Assembly (NCBI RefSeq): GCF_900582195.1
Contig: NZ_UTHA01000026.1
Location: forward strand, 31,395-95,394
Direction of reading: 5' to 3'
From: Pseudomonas viridiflava
Lineage (GTDB): Bacteria; Pseudomonadota; Gammaproteobacteria; Pseudomonadales; Pseudomonadaceae
DNA: 64,000 bases
The notes under the pieces were generated by a model, which was given only the letters and a program-made list of their open reading frames with translations, was not told where the DNA came from and ran no database searches. Positions 42,501 through 54,500 of this stretch are shown piece by piece; positions within the stretch are counted from its first letter, which is position 1; the number at the start of each line of letters is the position of its first letter. The position numbers were made by a program, and so were the translations under genes.

Positions 42501-45500
42501 CCGTGTTACTGGCGCGCGAAGATCAACCCGGGCAACCGCGACTGGTGGCGTATTTCACCGAGCAGAGCCAGGTCGAACCGCTGGCCGTGGCCGAGTTGCG
42601 TGCGCACCTGTTGAGCCAGTTGCCGGAGTACATGGTGCCGGTGGCTTTCGTCAAACTCGACGCACTGCCGTTGACCGCCAATGGCAAGGTCGACCGCAAG
42701 GCCCTGCCGAAACCTGAGCGTTCGGCGCTGTTCACCCGCGAATACGAGGCACCTCACAACGAACTGGAAAGCGCCTTGGCGCAGATCTGGGCGCAGGTGC
42801 TGCAAGTCGAGCGAGTAGGGCGCCAGGATCATTTCTTCGAACTCGGCGGCCATTCGCTGTTGGCCATGCGCATGGTGTCCCAGGTTCGCCAGCGTCTTGG
42901 CGTCGAGCTGGCACTGGGCGATCTGTTTGCCAACGCCGAACTCGCTGCGGTCGCCGAGGCGGTGGCGCAAGCCGGGCGCAGCACGCAACCGGAGATTGTC
43001 GCGGTGGCCCGTGACGACGCCTTGCCGCTGTCGTTCGCTCAGCAGCGCTTGTGGTTTCTCGCACAAATGGAAGGCGCCAACACCGCGTACAACATTCCCA
43101 TCGGCCTGCGCCTGCGTGGGCAATTGAATGAACCGGCCCTGCAACAAGCCTTGGCGCGCATCGTTGCGCGGCATGAAACCCTGCGCAGCCGTTTCGCCCA
43201 GTTCAATGACCAGGCGCAAGTGCTGATCGCCCCGGTCGACAGCGGTCTGCTGCTGCGCGTTGAAGACCTGCGCCAACACCCGCAAGCCGACGAGACCTTG
43301 GAGGCGCTGATTCAGGGCGAGGCTTCAGGGCCGTTCGACTTGCAGGATGATGCGCTGATTCGCGGTCGCTTGGTGCGCCTCGCCGACGATCATCATGTGC
43401 TGCTGCTGACCCTGCACCACATCATCTCTGATGGCTGGTCGATGGGGGTTCTGACCCGTGAACTGATGGCGTTGTATCAGGCGTTCAGCCATGGTCAGCC
43501 GGATCCGTTGCCACCGCTGGCGCTGCAATACAGCGATTACGCGGTGTGGCAGCGACGCTGGCTCAGTGGTGAGGTGTTGCAGCGCCAAAGCGAATACTGG
43601 CAACAGACCCTGGCCGGCGCTCCGGCGCTGTTGACGCTGCCGACTGACCGCGTGCGGCCGGCACAGCAGGATTACGCCGGCAACACCGTCGACGTGGTGC
43701 TCGACGAACGCTTGAGCGCCGGGCTCAAGGCCTTGGCTCAGCGTCACGGCGTGACGATGTACATGCTCCTGCTCAGTGCCTGGGCGAGTCTGTTGAGTCG
43801 TTTGTCCGGGCAAGCCGAAGTGGTCATCGGTTCGCCGGTGGCCAACCGAACCCGCGCCGAGATCGAAGGCCTGATCGGCATGTTCGTCAACACCCTGGCC
43901 CTGCGCATCGATACCTCGGGCGAGTTGAGCAGCGAGGCGCTGTTGGCGCGGGTCAAGGCGCGAACGCTGGAGGCGCAGGCGCATCAGGATCTACCCTTCG
44001 AGCAAGTGGTGGAGATCACCAAGCCTGCGCGCAGCATGGCGCACAGCCCGTTGTTTCAAGCGATGTTCAGTTGGGACAGCGGCCACGGCGCCAGCCTGAG
44101 CCTGGGCGAGCTGACGCTGGAAAGCGTCGCCGAACCGAGCCACTTTGCCAAATTCGATGTGTCGCTGACGCTGGCGGAGTCGCCGGACGGGATTCGCGGT
44201 GTGCTGGAGTACGCGGTTGCCTTGTTCGATGAGACGACCATCGAGCGTTACGTCGGTTACTTCCAGCGACTGTTGCAGGCGATGGTCAGCAATGATCAAG
44301 CGGTGCTGGAACAGGTGGCGTTGTTGGCCGACGACGAGCGTCAGCATCTGCTGGTTGATCTGAATGCAACCACCGTCGCCTACGATCTCGAGCAGACCAT
44401 TCATGGCCGCTTCGAAGCGCAGGTGTTGCGCACGCCAGACGCTGATGCCGTTGTGACCGGTGAGCAGCGTTTGAGCTACGCCGAGTTGAACCGCCGCGCC
44501 AACCAGCTCGCCCATTACCTGCGCCAGTGCGGTGTGGATCGCGATTCGCGGGTGGCGATCTGCGTCGAGCGCGGCCCTGAGCTGCTGGTCGGTCTGCTGG
44601 CGATTCTCAAGGCTGGCGGCGCTTACGTGCCGCTGGACCCGGGGTATCCCGCTGAGCGTCTGGCTTACATGCTCGAGGACAGCGCGCCCGTGGCGGTGCT
44701 GGTGCATGCGCCGACGCGCGCGCTGATCGGCGAGTGGGCGGGCGTGCGGGTCGATTTCGACCAGTGCAGTTGGCAAGACCTAGCGCAGAGCAATCCGCAG
44801 GTGCCGGACTTGAGCGCGGCGAATCTGGCCTATGTGATTTACACCTCCGGCTCCACTGGCACGCCGAAAGGCGTAATGGTCGAGCACCGCAATCTGGGCA
44901 ATTTGCTGCACTGGAGTGCCAGTCTGTGTCCGCTTGCGCTCGGCGCTGCGCTGCTGCAGAAAACCCCGTTCAGTTTCGACGCCTCGGTGTGGGAGCTGTT
45001 CTGGCCGTTGACCAGCGGCATGCGCCTGGTTCTCGCCGGCCCGGACGATCACCGCGATCCGGCCGCGCTGGTGCAGCTGATTCGTGAGCAACAGGTCAGC
45101 GTCATTCAGTTTGTGCCGGCGCTGTTGCAGCAATTCCTTGAAGTGGAAGAAGTCGGTGAGTGCAGCAGCCTGAGCGATGTGTTCTGTGGCGGCGGTGAAC
45201 TGACTGCCGCGTTGGTGCGCAGTGTGCGCGAGCGTCTGCCGCAGGTGCGCCTGCACAACGTTTATGGTCCGACCGAAGCCACCGTCGACAGCACGGTGTG
45301 GACGCTGGAACCGCATGCACCGGTGCCGCAAGGCGCGCCGCCGATTGGCAAACCGCTGTGCAACACCCGCGTGTACATCCTCGATGCTCATCGGCAACCG
45401 ACGCCATTGGGTGTGGTCGGCGAGATGTATTTGGGTGGCGTGCAGGTGGCGCGGGGTTATCTGTATCGGCCTGAGCTGACGGCCGAGCGCTTCCTCGACG

Positions 45501-48500
45501 ATCCGTTCAGCGATCAGCCAGGCGCGCGTTTGTACCGCACCGGCGACGTCGCACGGTATCTGGCCGATGGCAACATCGAGTACCTGGGACGCAACGATGA
45601 TCAGGTCAAGATCCGTGGTTTGCGGATTGAACTGGGCGAGATTCAGGCGCATCTGACGCGCCTCGACGGCGTGCGTGAAGCGGCGGTGCTGGCCCGTGAA
45701 GACGTGCCGGGCGATCAACGGCTGGTGGCGTATTACAGCGGCGAGCTAGTGGATACAGAGCAGCTACGCAGCCAATTGCTCACGCATCTGCCGGATTACA
45801 TGGTGCCTGCCGTGTTTGTGCATTTGCAGGCCTTGCCCCTGAGCCCCAACGGCAAACTGGATCGCCAGGCCTTGCCGGCTCCCGACCAGACCGCACTGTT
45901 GACCCGCGCGTACGAAGCGCCGATCGGTGAAGTTGAAACGGTCATTGCCGGTATCTGGGCAGAGCTGCTGAAGGTGGAGCGGGTCGGGCGCTTTGATCAT
46001 TTCTTCGAGCTGGGCGGCCACTCGCTGCTGGCGGTCAATCTGGTCGCGCGCATGCGCCGGGCCGGGCTGTCGGCGGATATTCGCGTGCTGTTCAGCCAGC
46101 CGACGCTGGCCGCACTGGCCGCGGCGGTTGGCGGGGAACCCGATGCGGCGGTGCCAGCAAATCTTGTTCCGGCCGATTGCACGCGCATCACGCCTGATTT
46201 GTTGCCACTGGTGATGCTGGATCAAGCGACGATTGACCGCATCGTTGCGAGTATCCCCGGCGGTGCGCGCAACGTGCAGGACATCTACCCGCTGGCGCCG
46301 TTGCAGACCGGCATCCTGTTCCATCATCTGTCGGCCGCGCAGGGCGATCCGTATGTGCTGCAGGCGCAGTTTGCCTTTGCCGACGAGCAGCGTTTGCAGG
46401 TATTCACCGAGGCACTGCAACGGGTGATCGAGCGCCATGACATTCTGCGCACCTCGCTGTTCTGGGAGGGGCTGGATGAGCCGGTGCAAGTGGTCTGGCG
46501 TGAGGCTTCGCTGGGCTGCGAGGCTTTGGCGCTTGATTCCGAAGCGGGCGATGCGCTGAGTCAGTTGCGGAGCCGCTTCACCATCGATAACTACCGCATG
46601 CCCGTCACCGAGGCACCGCTGATGCGCGTGGTGTACAGCCGCGATGCCGTCAACCAACGGGTAGTGGCGTTGTTGCTGTTCCATCATTTGGTCATGGATC
46701 ACGTCGCGCTCGAGGTGTTGCAGCACGAGATGCAGGCGTTTCTGCTCGACAACGCCGGGCACTTGAGCGAACCGGTGCCATATCGCAATTATGTGGCGCA
46801 CACCCAGGCCGGTCTGAGTGAACAGGAGCACGAAAGCTTCTTCCGCGAAATGCTTGGCGCGATCGATGAGCCGACCTTGCCCTATGGTCAGAATCTGGCC
46901 CATGACGGCCCCGCGCAGGAAGCGCAGTTGACGCTGGAAAACACACTCAGCCACAGCGTAAGGCAACAGGCACGGCGCTTGGGTGTCAGCGCCGCCAGCC
47001 TGATGCACCTGGCCTGGGCGCAGGTGCTGGGGCAATTGTCCGGGCGCGATGCCGTGGTTTTTGGCACCGTCTTACTCGGCCGATTGCAGGGTGGCGAAGG
47101 CTCGGAGCGGGCGCTGGGTGTGTTCATCAACACCTTGCCGCTGTGCATCGAGCTGAACGCCCACAGCGTCAAAGGCGCGGCATTGGCGACTCATGAACGC
47201 CTGAGTCAGTTGCTCGCCCATGAACATGCGCAACTGGCGCAGGTGCAGCAATGCAGCGCCATGCCGGCGGGTACGCCGCTGTTCAGCACACTGCTTAACT
47301 ATCGTCACAGCGCCCCGGTCGGGCCGATATCCGCGGAGGTGCAAGCGGCGTGGCACGGGATGCAATTGCTCGATGCCGAGGAACACACCAACTATCGCCT
47401 GACCCTCAGCGTTGACGATCTTGGCGAAGATTTCGGCTTGAAGGTATTGGCCGGGGCGGGGATTGATGCGCAGCGAATCTGCGGGTACATGCAGGGTGCA
47501 TTGATGACTTTGCTGAACGCGCTGGAGCACACGCCGCACGCGGGGTTTGATCGGTTGTCGGTAGTCAGCGCCGAAGAACGTCATCAGTTACTGGTCGAGT
47601 TCAACGCCACACAACGCGAGTATCCGCAGGCGCTGACAGTGCACGCGTTGTTTGAGGGGCAAGTGGCGGCGCAACCGCAAGCGGTGGCCGCGGTGCACGG
47701 TGAGCAATCGTTGAGTTACTTTGAACTCAATGCGCAGGCCAACCGTCTGGCCCATCAGTTGATCGCGCAAGGCGTCCAGCCGGGCGACCACGTGGCTATA
47801 TTGTTGCCACGTTCGCTGACGCTGCTGGTCGCACAACTGGCAATCGCCAAGTGCGCGGCGGCCTATGTGCCGCTGGACATCCATGCGCCGAGCGAGCGGC
47901 AGTCGTTCATGGTCGATGACTGCCAGGCTGTGGCACTGTTGACCTTGAGCGGTGAAGTCATCGACTACGCCGTCCGGCGCATCGATCTGGATACGTTGTC
48001 GCTGGATGAGCAATCAACGCAAAACCCGAACCTTTCGCAAACCTCGGAATCGCTGGCGTACATCATGTACACCTCCGGTTCCACGGGCACACCGAAAGGC
48101 GTGATGGTGCCGCACCGAGGCATCGGCCGGTTGGTGATCAACAACGGTTATGCCGATTTCAACCCGCAGGATCGGGTGGTGTTTGCCTCCAATCCAGCGT
48201 TCGACGCCAGCACCATGGACATCTGGGGGCCATTGCTCAATGGCGGTCGCGTCGTGGTCATCGACCATCAGACGCTGCTCGACCCAAACGCTTTCGGCCG
48301 TGAATTGAGTGCTCGCGGGGCGACGATCCTGTTCGTCACCACCGCGCTGTTCAACCAGTACGTGCAACTGATTCCGCAGGCGCTCAAAGGCTTGCGTATG
48401 CTGTTGTGTGGCGGCGAGCGGGGCGATCCAGCGGCGTTCCGACAGTTACTGGCCGAGGCGCCAGCGCTGCGTATCGTGCACTGCTACGGTCCGACCGAAA

Positions 48501-51500
48501 CCACCACATACGCGACCACCTTTGAGGTGCGCGAAGTCTCGGAAAACGCCGAGAGCGTGCCGATTGGCGGGCCGATCGGCAACACGCAGGTTTACCTGTT
48601 AGATGCCCATCAACAACCGGTGCCGATGGGCGTGACCGGTGAGTTGTATATCGGCGGTGAGGGTGTGGCGCTGGGCTATCTGAACCGGCCGGATCTGACT
48701 GCCGAGAAATTCCTTCGCGATCCATTCAGCGATAAACCCGGCGCGCTTCTGTACCGTACGGGCGATCTCGCGCGTTGGCTGGCGCCGGGGCAACTCGATT
48801 GCATCGGACGGAACGACGATCAGGTGAAGATTCGCGGCTTCCGTATCGAGCTGGGCGAAATCGAAAACCACCTGCTCAGCTGTGCCGGGGTCAAGGAAGC
48901 GGTTGTGCTGGCTCGCCAGGACAGTCAACAAACCACGCGTCTGGTGGCGTATTACACCGCTCACGCTGAGCAGCTGGACAGCGCCGGGCTACACAAGCAG
49001 TTGCAAGCACGACTGCCGGAATACATGGTGCCGTCAGCGTGGGTGCAACTGGATAGGTTGCCGCTGAACAACAATGGCAAGGTTGATCGCAAAGCCTTGC
49101 CCAAGCCTGACGACGCTACGTTACTCAGCCGCGAATACACAGCACCACAAGGTGAGCTGGAAACCGCACTGGCGCAGATCTGGGCCGAAGTGCTGCAAGT
49201 CGAGCAGGTCGGGCGTCACGATCATTTCTTCGAACTCGGCGGTCATTCGCTGTTGGCGATGCGCATGGTTTCGCTGATCCGTCAGCGCCTCGGCGTCGAA
49301 CTGGCGCTGAGTGATCTGTTTGCCGATGCGCAATTGAGTGCGGTTGCTGAAGTATTGAGCCGCGCCGGGCGCAGCGCGCTAGCGGAAATTGTGCCGGCAC
49401 CGCGTGATCAACCGCTGCCGATGTCCTTCGCCCAGCAACGTCTGTGGTTCCTCGCGCAAATGGCCGGTGGCAACTCGGCGTACAACATTCCTCTCGGTTT
49501 GCGCCTGCGCGGTCACCTCGACGGTGACGCCCTGCAAGCGGCGCTGGCACGGATTGTCGCTCGTCACGAAACCCTGCGCAGCCGTTTCATCCGCCTCGAC
49601 GACACTGCGCAGGTATCGATTGCCCCGGTCGACAGCGGTTTGCTTTTGCGCGTGGACGACCTGCGCCAAGCCTTGCAAGCCGAGCTCACCTTGCAGGGAT
49701 TGATGGCGCAGGAAGCCTCGACAGCGTTTGATCTGCAGAATGATTCGCTGATTCGTGGGCGACTGGTGCGCTTGGCCGACGATCATCATGTGCTGTTGCT
49801 GACCGTGCAACACATCGTCGCCGATGGCTGGTCGATGGGCGTGCTGACGGCTGAGTTGATGGCGTTGTATCAAGCGTTCAGCCAGGGTCAGCCTGATCCG
49901 CTGCCAGCGCTGACGCTGCAATATGGCGACTACGCCGTGTGGCAACGTCAGTGGCTCAGCGGTGAAGTACTGCAGCGGCAAAGCCAATATTGGCAGCAGA
50001 CCCTCGACGGCGCGCCGGCCTTGTTGACCCTGCCCACCGATCGCCCGCGACCGGCGCAGCAGGATTACACAGGCGGCAACGTCGAGGTGTTGCTGGATGA
50101 ACGCTTGAGCACTGACCTCAAAGCGTTGAGCCACCGTCACGGCGTGACCCTGTTCATGACCCTGATGAGTGCCTGGGCAATGCTGATGAGTCGCCTGTCC
50201 GGGCAGTCCGATGTGGTGATCGGCGCGCCGGTGGCCAACCGCAGCCGCGCCGAAATCGAAGGCCTGATCGGCATGTTCGTCAATACGCTCGCCGTGCGCA
50301 TCGACACCTCGGGCGCACCGAGCGTCGAAGCGCTGCTGGCGCAGGTCAAGGCGCAGACACTGGCGGCGCAGGCGCACCAGGACCTGCCGTTCGAGCAAGT
50401 GGTGGAAATCACCCGGCCGCTGCGCAGCCTGGCCCATAGCCCGCTGTTCCAGACCACCCTGAACTGGGACAGCAGCGTCGGCCCGCAACTGGCGCTGGGC
50501 GATCTGACTCTGGAGGGCGTCGCCGGGGCGGGCGATGTCGCCAAGTTTGACCTGACGCTGACACTGGGTGAGGTCAACGGAGTGATTCGCGGCTCGCTGA
50601 ACTACGCCACGGCACTGTTCGATGCGCAGACAATCAGGCGCTACATCGGCTACTTCGAACGTCTGCTCGAAGCGATGGTTACGAGTGATCAAATGCTGCT
50701 GGAAAGCGTGCCATTGCTGGCGGCGGATGAACGCCATCGCTTGCTTCGAGACTTTAATGCCACGGTGCGCGATTACCCGCAAACACTGACGGTACACGGG
50801 ATTTTCCAGCAGCAAGCAGCCGCGCATCCCAAGGCTGTGGCGGCGGTGCATGGCGCACATTCGCTGAGTTACTTTGAACTCAATGCCCAAGCCAACCGGC
50901 TGGCCCATCACCTGATCGCTCACGGCGTGCAGCCGGGTGACCACGTGGCGATCCTGCTGCCGCGTTCGCTGGAGTTGCTGGTGGCGCAACTGGCCATTGC
51001 CAAATGCGCGGCGGCCTATGTGCCGCTGGACATCAATGCACCGAGCGAGCGCCAGGCGTTCATGGTCGAGGACTGTCAGGCAGTGGCGCTGTTGACCCTC
51101 AGCCGCGAAGTCATCGACTACGCCGCGCCGCGCATCGATCTCGACACCCTGACCCTCAACGGCCAGCCGACGCACAACCCGAACCTGATGCAATCGTCCG
51201 AGACACTGGCGTACATCATGTACACCTCCGGTTCCACCGGCACGCCGAAAGGGGTGATGGTGCCGCACCGGGGCATCGGCCGCTTGGTGCTCAACAACGG
51301 TTACGCTGATTTCAATGCGCAGGATCGGGTGGTCTTCGCCTCGAACCCGGCGTTCGATGCGAGCACCATGGACATCTGGGGGCCGTTGCTCAATGGCGGT
51401 CGTGTGGTGATCATCGACCATCAAACCTTGCTCGATTCGAATGCCTTCGGCCGCGAACTGCGTGCCAGTGGCGCGACAATCCTGTTCGTCACCACCGCGC

Positions 51501-54500
51501 TGTTCAACCAGTACGTGCAACTGATTCCGCAGGCGCTCAAGGGCTTGCGCATCCTCTTGTGTGGCGGTGAACGTGGCGATCCGGCGGCGTTTCGCCGGCT
51601 ACTGGCCGAGGCTCCGGCATTGCGCATCGTGCATTGCTACGGCCCAACCGAAACCACCACCTATGCCACCACGTTCGAAGTGCAGGAAGTGGTTGACGAC
51701 GCCGAAAGCGTGCCGATTGGCGGCCCCATCGGCAACACGCAGGTGTACGTGCTCGACGCGTATCAGCAACCGGTGCCGATGGGCGTCACCGGCGAGTTGT
51801 ACATCGGTGGGCAGGGCGTCGCGCTGGGTTACTTGAACCGGCCGGATCTGACCGCCGAGAAATTCCTCCGCGATCCGTTCAGCGAGACGCCGGGCGCATT
51901 GCTCTATCGCACCGGTGACCTCGCGCGCTGGCTGGCGCCGGGGCAACTCGATTGCATCGGTCGCAACGACGATCAGGTGAAAATCCGTGGTTTCCGCATC
52001 GAGCTGGGAGAAATCGAAAACCGTTTGCTGAACTGCCCGGGCATCAAGGAAGCAGTGGTGCTGGCGCGCCGTGACGGTCAGGACAGCCCGCGTCTGGTGG
52101 CGTACTACACGGCGCACGCGGGACTGTTGGACAGCGCCGGACTGCACGCGCAATTGCATGCCCGTCTGCCGGAATACATGCTGCCGACGGCGTGGGTGCA
52201 GCTCGAGGTATTGCCGCTGAACAACAACGGCAAGGTTGACCGCAAGGCGCTGCCGGCACCGACTCAGGAGGCGCTGCTCAGTCGGGTCTACGAGGCACCG
52301 GCCAATCCACTGGAAGCCAGTCTGGCCGAGGTCTGGGCCGAGGTGCTGCAGGTTGGACAGGTCGGCCGCCACGACAACTTCTTCGAACTCGGCGGTCACT
52401 CGCTACTGGCCATGCGCATGCTGTCTCAGGTGCGTCAGCAATTGGGCGTGGAGCTGGCACTGGCCGATCTGTTTGCCAACCCGGAACTGGCGGCAGTCGC
52501 CGAGGTGTTGAGTCAGGCCGAACGCAGCCGCTTGCCGGAGATTCTGCCGGCGCCGCGCGATCAGGTGCTGCCATTGTCGTTCGCCCAGCAACGCTTGTGG
52601 TTCCTCGCGCAGATGGACGGCGGCAACACCGCCTACAACATTCCTTTGGGCCTGCATTTGCGTGGCCGGCTCGACGCAGCGGCGCTGCAACGGGCATTGG
52701 CGCGAATCGTCGCTCGCCACGAAACCCTGCGCAGTCGTTTCACCCAATTGAACGACGAAGCACAGGTGCTGATTGCCTCGGTCGACAGTGGCCTGCCGCT
52801 GATTGAGGAAGATTGGCGGCAACACCCGCAGACCGAAGAGGCTTTGCGCACCCTGGTCGAAACAGAAGCGCGCGCGCCGTTCAACTTGCAGGATGACGCG
52901 CTGATTCGCGGACGGCTGGTGTGTCTGGCCGATGAGCACCATGTGCTGTTGTTGACGATGCACCACATCATCTCCGACGGCTGGTCGATGGGTGTGCTGA
53001 CCCGTGAATTGATGGCGCTGTATCAGGCGTTCACCCATGGCGAGGCAGATCCACTGCCAGCGCTGGCCTTGCAATACGCCGACTACGCGCTGTGGCAACG
53101 GCGCTGGCTCAGCGGCGAGGTGTTGCAGCGCCAGAGCGATTACTGGCAGCAGACCCTGGCCGGTGCCCCGGCATTGTTGAGCCTGCCAACCGACCGCCCG
53201 CGTCCGGCACAACAGGATCACCACGGCGGCAGTGTCGAGATCGTGCTGGACGCGCAGACCAGCACCGGTCTCAAGGCGTTGTGTCAGCGCCACGCCGTGA
53301 CGCCGTACATGGTGCTCATGAGCGCCTGGGCAATGTTGCTTGCGCGCCTGTCCGGGCAATCCGATGTGGTCATTGGCTCGCCGGTGGCCAACCGTACCCG
53401 CGCCGAGATCGAAGGATTGATCGGCATGTTCGTCAACACGCTTGCGCTACGCGTCGATACCTCAGGTGATCTGACCGGTGCGGCGCTGCTGGCGCGGGTC
53501 AAGGCGCAGACGTTGGCGGCACAGGCGCATCAGGATCTGCCGTTCGAACACGTGGTGGAAATCACCCGACCGCTGCGCAGTCTTTCCCACACCCCGTTGT
53601 TCCAGACACTGGTGAGCTGGGACAGCAGCGTCGCGCCCGCCCTGGCGTTGGGCGGCCTGACGCTGGAAGGTCTGGCCGGGGAAAATCACTTTGTGAAGTT
53701 CGACCTGTCGCTGAGCCTCGGCGAAAACCCGCAAGGCATCCGTGGCGCACTGCGCTATGCCACGGCGTTGTTCGATGAGTCGACCGTGCGGCGTTTTAGC
53801 GGTTACTTGCAGCGCTTGCTGGCGGCGTTGGTCAGTGATGATCAAGCGGTGTTGGCGCAGGTCAATCTGCTTGCGACGGATGAACAGCAGCGCTTGCTCG
53901 GCGATTTCAACGCGACGGCAGTTGATTGCCCGGTCGAGCAACCCATCCATAGCCTGTTCGAAGCGCAGGTGCAGCGTCAGCCGGACGCCATCGCCGTGCA
54001 GTCGGGCGAACACAGCCTGACCTATCGCGAGCTGAATACCCGCGCCAACCGCCTCGCGCATCACCTGCGCGAGCAGGGCGTGGGGCCGGATGCGCGGGTG
54101 GCGCTGTGCGTCGAGCGGGGACTCGATCTGGTGGTGGGGTTACTTGGTATTCTCAAGGCCGGTGGTGCCTACGTGCCGCTGGATCCGGCTTATCCGGCGG
54201 AGCGCCTCGACTTTATGCTCAGGGACTGCGCGCCGGTGGCGGTGCTGGTCCACACGGCCACCCGATCGCTGTTTGCCGGGAGCGACGCGGCCGTGATCGA
54301 CTTTGATCAATGCACCTGGCATGACCAGTCGGAAACCGATCCGCAGGTGCCCGGTCTGAACGCCTCGAATCTGGCCTACATGATCTACACCTCGGGTTCG
54401 ACCGGTACGCCGAAGGGCGTGATGCTGGAACATCGTGGTTTGTGCAATCTGATGCATTGGGGATCGCAGATCTGCCCGCCGACTCCGGATGGCGCCTTGT

